A stretch of 64,000 bases of DNA from Azonexus sp. (GCA_030696345.1 JAUYSK010000019.1:277926-341925), one strand, 5' to 3'; positions 6,312-15,534 are shown, counted from the stretch's first letter. Notes: generated by a model from the sequence alone, not told the origin. A program made the numbers and translations.

Positions 6312-6836
6312 ATGAAATGGTGTTTGACATTACTCGTCGCGCTACTTCCGTTTGCCGCTCACGGCGCATGGATTGATCCGACTGGCAAACCGATCCCGGA
6401 TACTGAGAGCATGCGCAGTGCTGGAGACTTCGGCGTTCAAATAGTCCTTACTGCGGACGAAGGTCAGTTTCGCCAGACATGGAACTCGTCCAAGACTCCA
6501 CCAAAACTGAGTACAACCAACGCCGTGCGCCTTGGTGCGTCGGTCTCTGCACTTCTCATCTTTCATGGTTGCTCACCGAATGCCGGGGGTGTTTGCGACG
6601 TAGTTGCCGAGTTCATTCTCGAAGACACGAAAGGGAAGCAAACGCCAGCGGGTGGAGGCCCTGTCTGGTCTGGAAAGCCTATGCAGCAGCGACTACTGCA
6701 ACTCGGCCAGGCCAGTATGACCATAGGCTTTGACAACACCGATCCTGTCGGTGACTACAAGATCACCGCGAACATTAAAGACAAAGTTTCTGGCCGCGCA
6801 CTTTCTGTCGTGTCTCGACTGAAAGTTACGAAGTGA
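6312..6836 (+). CDS. Secreted hypothetical protein (cassette gene)
   Basis: A 174-residue protein from ATG 6312. It begins with a clear Sec signal peptide (MKWCLTLLVALLPFAAHG, cleavage near AHG-AW), so the mature chain should be periplasmic. The mature part has two cysteines (FHGCSPNAGGVCDVVAEF) that could form a disulphide, and a repetitive beta-rich C-terminal half ending VSRLKVTK. Such a fold is common in periplasmic binding or usher-like domains, but I cannot name a family. An ATG further upstream lies within the previous gene and is rejected. Confidence 0.72.
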   Translation: MKWCLTLLVALLPFAAHGAWIDPTGKPIPDTESMRSAGDFGVQIVLTADEGQFRQTWNSSKTPPKLSTTNAVRLGASVSALLIFHGCSPNAGGVCDVVAEFILEDTKGKQTPAGGGPVWSGKPMQQRLLQLGQASMTIGFDNTDPVGDYKITANIKDKVSGRALSVVSRLKVTK

Positions 6837-6852
6837 GATATTGCGCCGTGAG

Positions 6853-6918
6853 GGCCAACCCATCGTTCCACCGGACCTGCGCGAAAAGCCGCGCAGGCGC
6901 CTCAACTTCCCGTTGGGC
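6853..6918 (+). other. attC: attC site 14 (type E, 66 nt)
   Basis: GGCCAAC at 6853-6859 and GTTGGGC at 6912-6918. A central hairpin CCTGCGCGAAAAGCCGCGCAGG is visible. Confidence 0.9.
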
Positions 6919-6927
6919 ACCTATATC

Positions 6928-7227
6928 ATGAACGAGTGGCAATTTTCGGAACCGCCAAACATGGTGGTGTTTGCAAACCGCACGATCGCCGAGGGAAAAG
7001 AGCCGGTGCTAATCTTCGGCAGGTACCCTGACGGAAGCTACTGCGCCTACACGGGGGAGGAGGTCGTTGACGCTGAGCGCGAGATCACCAGCGTGTGTCT
7101 TTCCCATATCGTTGGCGCCGACCCGACAGTCTGTGAGCTTGCCGACATACAACTTGGCTGGTGGGCTATACGCGAAACCACATCTTCACCATGGGTACGT
7201 GAGCAGATCCCGGCAGATGAACTGTGA
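6928..7227 (+). CDS. Hypothetical soluble protein (cassette gene)
   Basis: A 99-residue acidic protein from ATG 6928, chosen because the longer frame runs back through attC 14. The segment MVVFANRTIAEGKEPVLIF is followed by GRYPDGSYCAYTGEEV and a C-terminal GWWAIR segment. It has no signal or membrane segment. Size and composition fit small immunity-type proteins, but no family is recognised. Confidence 0.62.
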   Translation: MNEWQFSEPPNMVVFANRTIAEGKEPVLIFGRYPDGSYCAYTGEEVVDAEREITSVCLSHIVGADPTVCELADIQLGWWAIRETTSSPWVREQIPADEL

Positions 7228-7267
7228 GATCGAGATCTTGCTCCAGGCTTGGTGGCTGCGCGCCGAC

Positions 7268-7295
7268 GCCCAACCCGGCTGTCGATAGGGACGAC
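7268..7295 (+). other. attC: attC site 15, left half only (type D-like)
   Basis: GCCCAAC (7268-7274) complements the left boundary of this cassette (GTTGGGC at 6912). The following bases match the start of attC 13 for about 28 nt, then coding sequence begins. The right half is missing, or is displaced to 7550-7591. Confidence 0.65.
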
Positions 7296-7601
7296 ATGAG
7301 ATCTGCCTCAGGTATCTCGAAGAAGGAGTTGCTCCAGTACGTGCAACTGGAAGAGGGCGAAGACACAGCCAAGCCTCTTACCACGTCCAGTTTCTTGTAT
7401 GTCGGGTCGGCGATGAAGGATGGCATTGCGGTCCGCTATTGGAGTTACCCTACGCCTTGCGGTGTTGCATGGCTGTGCTTTTCAAGTGAGAACGTGCTGG
7501 GCATCGAGGTAGAGAATGGCATCCCCTCAGTAATCAAAGATGCCACCGCCCCCTGGCTTCGCTCGGCAGCAGCTCAACTCAAACGTTGGGCGTCTCAGTA
7601 A
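7296..7601 (+). CDS. Hypothetical protein lying between two attC halves
   Basis: About 101 residues from ATG 7296. The frame is open further left, but that part is attC sequence. The body (SKKELLQYVQLEEGEDTAKP ... VRYWSYPTPCGVAWLCF ... LGIEVENGIPSVI) looks like a genuine soluble protein. The last 15 residues or so are encoded by attC sequence (7550-7591) and so are probably not original, which suggests a gene fused to a truncated recombination site. No family is recognised. Confidence 0.5.
   Translation: MRSASGISKKELLQYVQLEEGEDTAKPLTTSSFLYVGSAMKDGIAVRYWSYPTPCGVAWLCFSSENVLGIEVENGIPSVIKDATAPWLRSAAAQLKRWASQ
7550..7591 (+). other. attC: attC right half (site 15 or a lost site 16)
   Basis: TTCGCTCGGCAGCAGCTCAAC leads to a perfect GTTGGGC at 7585-7591. 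There is no RYYYAAC partner immediately upstream. The nearest is at 7268, on the far side of an ORF. Confidence 0.6.
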
Positions 7602-7849
7602 TGAAATCGCAACTGAGCAATCAGCAGATCATCACCTTCAACGCGGTACACCATGCGATGTTCATCTGTTATGCGGCGTGACCAAAAACCCGATAGTGCA
7701 TGTTTCAATGCCTCAGGCTTTCCCACGCCATTGAATGGTTGGCGTTGTGTTTCACGGATCAGCTTGTTTATCCGCTCAACCATCCGCTTGTCCTGTTTTT
7801 GCCAGTACAGATAATCTTCCCATGCCTCCTCTGCAAAAATCAGCTTCAC
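7595..7849 (-). CDS. yoeB: YoeB-family ribosome-dependent mRNA endonuclease toxin
   Basis: An 84-residue toxin of the Txe/YoeB branch of the RelE superfamily, the family's exact usual length. The residues used for catalysis in E. coli YoeB are all present at the same numbers: Glu46 (KPEALK), Arg65 (DEHRMVYR) and the C-terminal His83-Tyr84 (RFHY). It would cut mRNA in the ribosomal A site when its antitoxin is degraded. Its start overlaps the end of yefM by 4 nt (ATGA), indicating translational coupling. It is encoded opposite to all other cassette genes. Confidence 0.95.
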   Translation of the reverse strand: MKLIFAEEAWEDYLYWQKQDKRMVERINKLIRETQRQPFNGVGKPEALKHALSGFWSRRITDEHRMVYRVEGDDLLIAQLRFHY

Positions 7850-8097
7850 TTCACCAATGCCCGCTCAACACCGTTGCCAGCGTTCAGTTGTGCAGCCGCC
7901 GAAAGCAAACGCTTGGCGTTCGCCGGAGTACGCAAAAGATAGGCAGTTTCTTCAAGCGCTTTGTAATCTTCGAGCGAGAGCATCACCACGGCTTGATCGC
8001 CATTGCGCGTGATAATCAAGGCTTCGTGGTCGTTACAGACCCGGTCCATTGTGCTGGCAAGGTTTGCGCGAACAGTGGTGTAAGTCATTGCATCCAT
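7846..8097 (-). CDS. yefM: YefM-family antitoxin
   Basis: An 83-residue antitoxin of the Phd/YefM family. The N-terminal DNA-binding half (MTYTTVRANLASTMDRVCND, then ALIITRNGDQAVVMLSLEDYKAL) matches the family pattern, and the C-terminal part (LLRTPANAKRLLSAAAQLNAG) is the toxin-neutralising tail. The start at 8097 is supported by a GGAGG ribosome-binding site eight bases upstream (8105-8109). A longer frame starting at 8133 would run through the operator. It binds YoeB and represses its own promoter, with operator motifs just upstream. Toxin-antitoxin cassettes are known stabilisers of large integron arrays. Confidence 0.95.
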   Translation of the reverse strand: MDAMTYTTVRANLASTMDRVCNDHEALIITRNGDQAVVMLSLEDYKALEETAYLLRTPANAKRLLSAAAQLNAGNGVERALVK

Positions 8098-8114
8098 TTT
8101 CCTGCCTCCATGTA

Positions 8115-8153
8115 TGTACGCTTTACTGTACATAACAAAGCATTATCTGTCCA
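8115..8153 (-). promoter_or_regulatory. yefM-yoeB promoter and operator
   Basis: On the minus strand TGGACA (8148-8153), a 17-base spacer and TACAGT (8125-8130) form a plausible sigma-70 promoter. A perfect TGTACA palindrome (8127-8132) overlaps the -10 box, and a near copy TGTACG lies at 8115-8120, twelve bases away. YefM operators in E. coli are built from TGTACA-core palindromes with this spacing, so autoregulation is very likely. Confidence 0.7.
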
Positions 8154-8173
8154 GAAAAGTCTGCTGACACGCC

Positions 8174-8222
8174 GCCCAAACCATCATTCGACCGGATCTG
8201 CGGGAAAAGGCGTGCAGTCCAG
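8174..8222 (+). other. attC: attC remnant after the toxin-antitoxin cassette
   Basis: GCCCAAAC (one extra A) at 8174-8181 is followed by a type E body (CGACCGGATCTGCGGGAAAAGG). The second arm and the GTT core are lost. Confidence 0.65.
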
Positions 8223-8248
8223 AGAATTCAGACAAAAGGATCCACATC

Positions 8249-8611
8249 ATGACCACGAAGACCATTCAAGAATTGCTGGACGACATCCGCTTTCTTGGCG
8301 ACGAGCAATACACGCTGGTTGAGTCTGTTCGAAAACTTGTCAAGGAGACCGTTCCGTCGGTATCGGAGGAGGTCAAGTACGGCGGCATCCTGTTTACTTC
8401 CGAGGTGCCGTTCTGCGGCGTCTTCGCCTACAAACAGCATGTCTCGGTCGAGTTTGCCAATGGCGCCAGAATCAGTGACTCGTTTGGCCACCTTGAAGGC
8501 AGCGGCAAAGGCCGCCGGCACATCAAACTTCACTCGGCAAAGGACATAAAGGACAAGAATCTGGACCTTTATCTTCCGCTGGCACTGGAAGCTACGAAGC
8601 GTGGCTCCTGA
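8249..8611 (+). CDS. DUF1801 domain protein
   Basis: A 120-residue soluble protein from ATG 8249, preceded by an AAAGGA ribosome-binding site. The conserved pattern of DUF1801 (YdhG-like fold) is visible: LVKETVPSVSEEVKYGGILF, then a hydrophobic strand with FCGVFAYKQHVSVEFANGA, then GKGRRHIKLHSAKDI near the C-terminus. Members are widespread small proteins of uncertain role, some near stress or iron genes. It follows a decayed attC and is probably an old cassette gene. Confidence 0.88.
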   Translation: MTTKTIQELLDDIRFLGDEQYTLVESVRKLVKETVPSVSEEVKYGGILFTSEVPFCGVFAYKQHVSVEFANGARISDSFGHLEGSGKGRRHIKLHSAKDIKDKNLDLYLPLALEATKRGS

Positions 8612-8645
8612 GACTCACTCCGCTGAACGCGCACGGTGCGCCGAC

Positions 8646-8685
8646 GCCCAACCCATCATTCCACCAGACGTTGTGCGATAGCCCC
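8646..8685 (+). other. attC: attC remnant, left half only (type E-like)
   Basis: GCCCAACCCATCATTCCACC (8646-8665) matches the left arm of the type E sites. No closing GTTRRRY core is found before the next gene. This is the last recognisable trace of the array. Confidence 0.6.
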
Positions 8686-8721
8686 GTGCCTGATGAATTC
8701 ACTCGGTATCCGCATCTGCTG

Positions 8722-9219
8722 ATGAACCTCTCATATAAAGCTGCACAACGTGGCTTGCTTTTTTCCACGGCGATATTCTTGTCCTTGCCAGCTGGCGCGG
8801 AGCCCTCTATGACCATGCATGTTTTGTTTTCCCCGGTGTCCGGACGAATTGTGCTTGCAGGCAAACCAGTGGCGGGCGCATCGGTGAAGCGCTGGTTTCG
8901 TGGCGGTTTCAGCGACAAGGAAGCCACCGACATCACCACCACTGACACATCGGGAAATTTTTCGTTTCCATCTGTGACATCCAGCTCAATCATTGCCCGG
9001 TTCATACCGCACGAGCCGTCGATAACGCAAAAGATATTCGTCCAGATCAGCGGCACTGAGACCCTGATCTACGCCACCGTTAAGCGCAATTACGACAACA
9101 ATGGCGAATTCGGCGGGCAGCCGCTCAATTTCGTGTTCGACCCCACCGCCGAGGCAAGCTTTGTTGGCCCTTCGCCGACGATACGGGTGACCTTGTCAGC
9201 CCATCCGCCCAAGCATTAA
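8722..9219 (+). CDS. Exported DUF6795-like beta-sandwich protein
   Basis: 165 residues from ATG 8722. The frame is open to 8671, but the later ATG begins a normal signal peptide (basic SYKAAQR, hydrophobic GLLFSTAIFLSLP, cleavage after AGA). The mature N-terminus (FSPVSGRIVLAGKPVAGASV ... TDITTTDTSGNFSFP) has the pattern of DUF6795 or carboxypeptidase-regulatory-like domains, small Greek-key modules in periplasmic or surface proteins. Family assignment is from memory of the pattern. It follows an attC remnant and may be an ancient cassette gene. Confidence 0.72.
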   Translation: MNLSYKAAQRGLLFSTAIFLSLPAGAEPSMTMHVLFSPVSGRIVLAGKPVAGASVKRWFRGGFSDKEATDITTTDTSGNFSFPSVTSSSIIARFIPHEPSITQKIFVQISGTETLIYATVKRNYDNNGEFGGQPLNFVFDPTAEASFVGPSPTIRVTLSAHPPKH

Positions 9220-9226
9220 GCTTGGA
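9208..9226 (+). terminator. Weak hairpin overlapping the stop of the previous gene
   Basis: CCAAGC (9209-9214) and GCTTGG (9220-9225) form a 6-bp stem with an ATTAA loop. No run of T follows, so it is at best a weak terminator or mRNA-end hairpin. Confidence 0.25.
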
Positions 9227-9366
9227 TCATGATCGCCAAGCGAGCCACGACCGGAACCGGTAAGAAATCCATCAACCGAACCGTCAAAAGGCCACCGACT
9301 CTGGCCAAAGCCGCTCATAAGCCATTTCCCTTGTTTTCCCTACTATTTTTCAGGAGTTGCCGCGTC

Positions 9367-9894
9367 ATGATCAACGCCAGTCAGTACGCTGAAACAGAAA
9401 CATTACGAAACGGCCTCAAGGTGTGTTTCCGGGCATCACGCCCGGATGATATCGAGCGGATTATTGATGCCTTTCACGAACTTGATGCGGACTCGATTTA
9501 CCTACGCTTCTTTGGTCCAAAGAAAGAGATTTCTCCGACTGAAATCAGGCGCTTTCAGGAAACTGACTTTATCAACCGCGTCATTTTGCTTTGCACGACG
9601 CTGCGTGATGACAAGGAAATCGTCATCGCCTCTGCTTCCTATGTCCTTGATGGAGAGGGCGCGGCTGAGGTGGCGTTAATTGTTGAAGAAGACTTTTATC
9701 GACTGGGGATTGCCGGGCGACTGATGAAGCATCTCGGCAAGATTGCCGTGGCCGCGGGCATCAAGAGATTTGTGGCCGAAGTGCTGCCCCGCAACAATGC
9801 CATGCTCAATGTTTTCGGGCGTTGTGGCTGGCCAATGAATTCAAAGACAGCCGATGGAACGGTGCATGTCACGCTGGATTTGACGGCCGGCTGA
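9367..9894 (+). CDS. GNAT-family N-acetyltransferase
   Basis: 175 residues from ATG 9367, which has an AGGAG ribosome-binding site ten bases upstream. A longer frame to 9229 is possible but has atypical, basic sequence. RASRPDDIERIIDAFHELDADSIYLRFFG is the beginning of the acetyltransferase module seen in Pat-type lysine acetyltransferases. DFYRLGIAGRLMKHL near residue 115 is the acetyl-CoA pyrophosphate loop, and FVAEVLPRNNAMLNVFGRCGW is the final part of the fold. It probably acetylates a protein or small molecule in the cytoplasm. It ends 12 bases from convergent lolA, at the edge of the backbone. Confidence 0.85.
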   Translation: MINASQYAETETLRNGLKVCFRASRPDDIERIIDAFHELDADSIYLRFFGPKKEISPTEIRRFQETDFINRVILLCTTLRDDKEIVIASASYVLDGEGAAEVALIVEEDFYRLGIAGRLMKHLGKIAVAAGIKRFVAEVLPRNNAMLNVFGRCGWPMNSKTADGTVHVTLDLTAG

Positions 9895-9905
9895 TCTGGC
9901 GAAAC

Positions 9906-10526
9906 TTATTCGCCAACAACATCCACACCCGCCGGCGGGGTGAATTTGAAGGTATTGGCGGGCAGGGCGGGATTGCGCTCGAACTTCGAGAAGCGAATAT
10001 GGGTGGTCTGCCCGAAACTGTCCTGCAATTCCATGGCTTTCAGGTCGCTGCCGACAAAGCCGAGGCGGACTTTCTCGAAACCGCTGTCGCTGGACTTGGG
10101 CGTGGCATCGACCCAGGCCATGCCTTCGGCTTCACCGGCTTCGGCAAGGGTGAAGTTCTTTTCGAGATCGTTATTGCCGGAAAGAATCGCTGCCGGCGAA
10201 CCGCTGATCGCCTGCCCGGCCTTGCGTACGGTGACCTGCTTCAATTCGGTGTCGTAAATCCAGATTTTCTCGCCATCACCGACGATCAGTTGTGGATAGG
10301 GTTTCTGGATGTCCCAGCGCAGTTTTCCGGGGCGTGAGATGGCGACGAGGCCCGAAGAATTTTGCGGCTTGCGCCCGCTTTTACCGATCACTATCTGGGA
10401 AAACTCGGCTTTCAGCGTGCGGGTGCTGGTCAGGAACTGGTGTAGCTGATCAACGGCGCCGGCTTCGGCAAATAACGGGAAAAACATGACTGCTGCGGTG
10501 GACAGCACTTTTAAGGCAAATTTCAT
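9906..10526 (-). CDS. lolA: Outer-membrane lipoprotein carrier protein LolA
   Basis: A 206-residue periplasmic chaperone that takes lipoproteins from LolCDE in the inner membrane to LolB in the outer membrane. A signal peptide ([20 protein letters not shown]) starts the chain. The mature part has the family pattern [18 protein letters not shown] near its start, the strand [19 protein letters not shown], and [20 protein letters not shown] further on. It overlaps the end of ftsK by 4 nt, so the two are co-transcribed, the usual arrangement. Confidence 0.95.
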   Translation of the reverse strand: MKFALKVLSTAAVMFFPLFAEAGAVDQLHQFLTSTRTLKAEFSQIVIGKSGRKPQNSSGLVAISRPGKLRWDIQKPYPQLIVGDGEKIWIYDTELKQVTVRKAGQAISGSPAAILSGNNDLEKNFTLAEAGEAEGMAWVDATPKSSDSGFEKVRLGFVGSDLKAMELQDSFGQTTHIRFSKFERNPALPANTFKFTPPAGVDVVGE

Positions 10527-12829
10527 TCAGCTTCCTTGCGGGCAACCACTTCGCGGCCGCCACGTCCATCCATCGCCGTCACCAGCCCGGCCTTTTCCAT
10601 CGCTTCGATCAGCCGCGCCGAACGGTTGTACCCGATACGCAGATGGCGCTGGACCAGCGAAATCGAAGCACGCTTGTTCTTGAGCACAATATCGACTGCC
10701 TGATCATAGAGCGGATCGCTTTCGGCATCGGAACTACCCTCACCGCTTTCGCCGCCCTCTTCTTCATCGCCAGGAGCGCCGTTGAGGATGTCTTCGATGT
10801 ACTCCGGCGCACCGGTTGCCTTCAGGTGTTCAACGACGCGATGCACTTCGTCATCGGAAACGAAAGCACCATGGACGCGAGTCGGATAGCCGGTGCCCGG
10901 TGCGAGGTAGAGCATGTCGCCCTGGCCAAGTAGCGCCTCGGCGCCCATCTGGTCGAGGATGGTCCGCGAGTCAATCTTGCTCGACACCTGGAAGGACAGG
11001 CGGGTCGGGATGTTGGCCTTGATCAGGCCGGTGATCACGTCGACGCTCGGGCGCTGTGTGGCGAGCACGAGGTGGATACCGGAGGCCCGTGCCTTCTGGG
11101 CCAGCCGTGCGATCTGTTCCTCAACCTTCTTGCCAACGACCATCATCAGGTCGGCCAGCTCGTCGATGATGACGACGATAAATGGCATGGTCTTCAGCGG
11201 TTCCGGCGTTTCCGGCGTCAGTGTCAGCGGGTTCGGGATGTGCTCGCCGCGCTTCTCGGCATCGCGGATCTTGGTGTTGAGGCCGGCAATGTTGCGCACG
11301 CCCATCGCCGACATCAGTTTGTAGCGCTTTTCCATCTCGGTGACACACCAGTGCAGCGCGTTGGCCGCCTGCTTCATGTCGGTGACGACGGGTGCCAAGA
11401 GGTGCGGAATGCCTTCGTAGATCGACAGTTCGAGCATCTTGGGGTCGACCATGATCAGACGCACCTGATCCGGCTCGGCCTTGTAGAGCATGGACAAAAT
11501 CATCGCATTGACGCCGACCGACTTGCCGGAACCGGTCGTGCCGGCGACCAGCAGGTGCGGCGTCTTGGCCAGGTCGGCAACCACCGGCAAACCGCCGATG
11601 TCCTTGCCGAGACAGACGGTCAGCGGGCTGCTCATGTCGTTGTACGGCTTGCTGGAGATGATTTCAGACAGTTTGACCATCTGCCGACGCGGATTCGGCA
11701 GCTCCAGCGCCATGCAGGACTTGCCGGGCACCGTTTCGACCACGCGGATCGAGACCATGGCCAGCGCCCGCGCCAGATCACGCGCCAGATTGACGATTTG
11801 CGCGCCCTTGACACCCACTGCCGGCTCAATTTCATAGCGGGTGATGACCGGGCCGGGTAGCGCGGCCAGAACCTTGACCTGCACGCCGAAGTCGGCCAGC
11901 TTGCGCTCAATCAGGCGCGAGGTGTATTCCAGCGTTTCGGGGCTGACTGTCTCGGTGGCCGGCGGTGCCGGGTCGAGCAAATGCAGCGGCGGCAAACGGC
12001 CGCCGACGATCGCCTCGGGGAACAGCGCCGCCTGTTTCTCGCGCTCAACGCGGGCTTCCGCCTTTTTCGATACAGGCACTTCGGGCTTGGGCGTTTCGAT
12101 AAATATGGGGTCATGCAGTTCGACGCGGCGTTTTTCTTCCTCAACAACAACTTCGCGCAATTGTGCGACTTCACGGCCGATTTTCCGGTCGCGCCAGGCA
12201 TCGACCCGGCCATAAAAGAAGCCGACCGAGGTTTCAAGCAAGGCACCGAATTTCTCGAAGGCCCATAGCCAGGACATGCCGGAAAAAATGCTCCAGCCGG
12301 CCGCCATGGCTGCCAGCAAGAGCAGCGTCGAGCCGGTGTAGCCCAGTTGCCGGGCGAGCACACGGCTGACTTCAATGCCGAGCATACCGCCGGGGCTGAG
12401 CGGCAATTCGGCTTTCATCGAATAGAAGCGCAGCGCTTCGAGCGAACAGCTGGCCAACAACAGTACGGCAAAGCCGATCAGGGCAATGAATAGCGGACGC
12501 CGATCAACCTGCGCCGAATTGAGCTTGCGAAACCCCCACCAGACGGCCATACCAAGCAGCACGACCCACCACCAGGCGGAAAGTCCGAAAATGTAGAGCA
12601 TCAGGTCGGCAATCCAGGCCCCGGCGCGGCCGGCCGGGTTATGCAGGATCGGCGAACCAATCGCGTGCGACCAGCCCGGGTCCTGCTTGTTGAAACCCCA
12701 CAGCGCCATGATCAGAAACAGTGCGATGGCACCGACGCCGAGCCAGCGCGATTCCTGCAAAAGCGTACCAATCTTGTCCGGCAATGGGCTCGGCGAGCCC
12801 CGATCGATTGTCCTGGCGCCCATCGTCAC
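10523..12829 (-). CDS. ftsK: DNA translocase FtsK
   Basis: A 768-residue septal DNA pump that clears chromosome dimers at division. The N-terminal part carries four membrane helices (about residues 33-190), followed by a short charged linker. The motor has Walker A GTTGSGKS at 430-437, Walker [13 protein letters not shown] at 551-562 and [12 protein letters not shown] at about 590-601. The C-terminal gamma winged-helix domain (about 705-768, [20 protein letters not shown]) reads KOPS sites and activates XerD. It overlaps both lolA and the upstream regulator gene by 4 nt. Confidence 0.97.
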   Translation of the reverse strand: MTMGARTIDRGSPSPLPDKIGTLLQESRWLGVGAIALFLIMALWGFNKQDPGWSHAIGSPILHNPAGRAGAWIADLMLYIFGLSAWWWVVLLGMAVWWGFRKLNSAQVDRRPLFIALIGFAVLLLASCSLEALRFYSMKAELPLSPGGMLGIEVSRVLARQLGYTGSTLLLLAAMAAGWSIFSGMSWLWAFEKFGALLETSVGFFYGRVDAWRDRKIGREVAQLREVVVEEEKRRVELHDPIFIETPKPEVPVSKKAEARVEREKQAALFPEAIVGGRLPPLHLLDPAPPATETVSPETLEYTSRLIERKLADFGVQVKVLAALPGPVITRYEIEPAVGVKGAQIVNLARDLARALAMVSIRVVETVPGKSCMALELPNPRRQMVKLSEIISSKPYNDMSSPLTVCLGKDIGGLPVVADLAKTPHLLVAGTTGSGKSVGVNAMILSMLYKAEPDQVRLIMVDPKMLELSIYEGIPHLLAPVVTDMKQAANALHWCVTEMEKRYKLMSAMGVRNIAGLNTKIRDAEKRGEHIPNPLTLTPETPEPLKTMPFIVVIIDELADLMMVVGKKVEEQIARLAQKARASGIHLVLATQRPSVDVITGLIKANIPTRLSFQVSSKIDSRTILDQMGAEALLGQGDMLYLAPGTGYPTRVHGAFVSDDEVHRVVEHLKATGAPEYIEDILNGAPGDEEEGGESGEGSSDAESDPLYDQAVDIVLKNKRASISLVQRHLRIGYNRSARLIEAMEKAGLVTAMDGRGGREVVARKEAE

Positions 12830-13488
12830 GCACCCAGGATGATCACCAGATCATTCTCGGTGGAAATATAACCACTCAATTCCAGATCTCGCATGACCTT
12901 GCTGACCATCTCGCGTGAAGCACCAATCATTCTTGCCATATCCTGTTTCGAAATCTTTTTCTTGACGATACGTCGACCGTCTTCTTCCACCGAAAGCTCA
13001 AGCAATAGCCGGGCTACCCGGCCATACACATCGAGCAGCGCCAGGCTCTCGATTTTGCGATCAGCTTCCCGCAGACGGCGGACAAGAATCTGCATCAGCT
13101 TCTGCGCCACCTGAAAGTTGTCCTGCAGGCAGCGCTGGAAGGCGTCCTTGCTCAGCACCAGCAGTTCGCATGGCTCGCTCGCCACCACATTGGCCGAGCG
13201 CGGACTGCCGTCAATCAGACCCATTTCACCGAAAAATTCGCCCGGACCCAGCCAGGCCAGAATGATCTCGCGGCCTTCTTCATCGGTATTGGTTACTTTG
13301 GCGCGACCGGTGAGGAGGATGTACAGGGAATCCGTGTTCTCGCCGGCGCGAACCACGAATGAGCCTCGCTCACTGCGCTTTCGCCCCGAAACCTTGGAGA
13401 GTTTCTCCAGTTCGGATTCATTCAGCCCCGAAAAGAGCGGCACATTGCGCAATACAACCAGGCTCAAGCCGAAATGGGTAGCAGACAT
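12826..13488 (-). CDS. Crp/Fnr-family transcription regulator
   Basis: A 220-residue regulator. Residues about 12-130 form a cyclic-nucleotide-type beta-barrel ([18 protein letters not shown] ... [36 protein letters not shown]), then a dimer helix, then a winged helix-turn-helix ([22 protein letters not shown], about 179-200). It lacks an N-terminal cysteine cluster, so it is not an oxygen-sensing Fnr, and [17 protein letters not shown] resembles the cAMP-binding cassette. The ligand is unknown. It is first gene of a regulator-ftsK-lolA operon, divergent from trxB. Confidence 0.9.
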   Translation of the reverse strand: MSATHFGLSLVVLRNVPLFSGLNESELEKLSKVSGRKRSERGSFVVRAGENTDSLYILLTGRAKVTNTDEEGREIILAWLGPGEFFGEMGLIDGSPRSANVVASEPCELLVLSKDAFQRCLQDNFQVAQKLMQILVRRLREADRKIESLALLDVYGRVARLLLELSVEEDGRRIVKKKISKQDMARMIGASREMVSKVMRDLELSGYISTENDLVIILGA

Positions 13489-13520
13489 AAATCAGTTTCC
13501 GTTCATGGGGTTACGCCACG

Positions 13521-13526
13521 ATTATA
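13521..13526 (-). promoter_or_regulatory. Candidate -10 box for the regulator-ftsK-lolA operon
   Basis: TATAAT on the minus strand, 33 bases upstream of the regulator start. No good -35 match is seen at the right distance. Confidence 0.35.
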
Positions 13527-13582
13527 AACATGTTTCCCGAATAACACAGGAACTCGGAAAAAATGCGAGACTCAGAGAAGGC

Positions 13583-14574
<992 letters not shown>

Positions 14575-14585
14575 GCTTCAGCCGC

Positions 14586-15137
14586 TTGGTCGATCCGGAC
14601 GATCTTGCAGCCTTTCGGGCGGCGGTGGCTGACGCTCAGCCACTGCCGGCCTCCGGACGCGTCCACCTCGGCGGCCCGCTACCGCCGCCTCGCCCACTGC
14701 AACATCTTGCCGACGAACGCGCCGCGCTGCACGAAAGCCTGCATGGCGCGATTGGACTGCAGGACAGGCTGGAAGGCGGCGACGAGCCGAGCTATCTGCG
14801 AACCGGGCTGGCCAGCACGGTATTGCGCGATTTGCGGCGTGGTCGCTGGGTGGTGCAGGACGAAGTCGATCTGCACGGCCTGAACCGGGACGAAGCCCGG
14901 TTGCTACTGGCCGGGTTCATGGCCGAATGCCTGCACCATGGCAAACGCTGCGTCCGTGTGATCCATGGCAAGGGCCTGCGCTCGCCACAGAAAACCTCGA
15001 TCCTGCGCCAACTGGTGCGTGGCTGGCTGGCCCAGAGAGATGAAACGCTGGCCTATTGCCAGGCCAAACCGCAGGATGGCGGCGAAGGGGCGCTGATCGT
15101 ACTGCTGCGCTCCCCGAAAAAACTCAGGGCGGCCTGA
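14586..15137 (+). CDS. Smr-domain protein (MutS2 C-terminal-like endonuclease)
   Basis: 183 residues. The start codon appears to be TTG at 14586, since no ATG or GTG precedes the conserved sequence. The N-terminal part is Pro/Ala-rich and weakly conserved. The C-terminal Smr domain (about 90-180) has the hallmark VDLHGLNRDEA and VIHGKGLRSP motifs, as in MutS2 tails and stand-alone SmrA/SmrB proteins. Relatives nick DNA or cleave mRNA at collided ribosomes, but which applies here is not shown. It is likely co-transcribed with trxB and ends in a terminator hairpin. Confidence 0.9.
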   Translation: MVDPDDLAAFRAAVADAQPLPASGRVHLGGPLPPPRPLQHLADERAALHESLHGAIGLQDRLEGGDEPSYLRTGLASTVLRDLRRGRWVVQDEVDLHGLNRDEARLLLAGFMAECLHHGKRCVRVIHGKGLRSPQKTSILRQLVRGWLAQRDETLAYCQAKPQDGGEGALIVLLRSPKKLRAA

Positions 15138-15148
15138 GCCGCCCTTTT
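15127..15148 (+). terminator. Rho-independent terminator of trxB-smr
   Basis: GGGCGGC and GCCGCCC form a 7-bp GC stem with a CTGA loop followed by TTTT. The stop codon lies in the loop. Confidence 0.8.
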
Positions 15149-15168
15149 CACGCGCTAACTGAAAGTTT

Positions 15169-15534
<366 letters not shown>

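Larger units (their letters stand above)
1..8721 (+). mobile_element. Chromosomal integron gene-cassette array (integrase not in window)
   Basis: Roughly eighteen short cassettes, each a small gene followed by an imperfect inverted repeat of 66-96 nt bounded by RYYYAAC and GTTRRRY cores (attC). All intact sites point the same way, so the integrase and attI should lie to the left of position 1. For most cassettes the left boundary core and the first core of the cassette's own attC are complementary (GTTAGCG at 2758 with CGCTAAC at 3205, GTTATGC at 3288 with GCATAAC at 3692). This is the signature of units inserted as circles. The right end is taken as the last attC half near 8685. Genes to about 9.2 kb may once have been cassettes too. 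Confidence 0.93.

Noticed and set aside
469..6918. Regularly spaced repeats that could suggest a CRISPR array
   Set aside because: Repeats are 66-96 nt, are imperfect palindromes with GTTRRRY cores and are separated by genes of variable size. They are attC sites, not CRISPR repeats.
9897..9915. Hairpin TGGCGAA/TTCGCCA between the convergent acetyltransferase and lolA
   Set aside because: The stem is short, no T run follows on either strand and it overlaps the lolA stop. It is too weak to call a terminator.
10523..12829. Long forward-strand open frames opposite ftsK
   Set aside because: The ftsK frame is complete and conserved. The opposite frames are by-products of GC-rich codon usage.
14586..14700. 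Frameshift or lost start in the Smr gene because no ATG precedes it
   Set aside because: A TTG start 11 bases after trxB gives a normal family length, so there is no need to assume damage.
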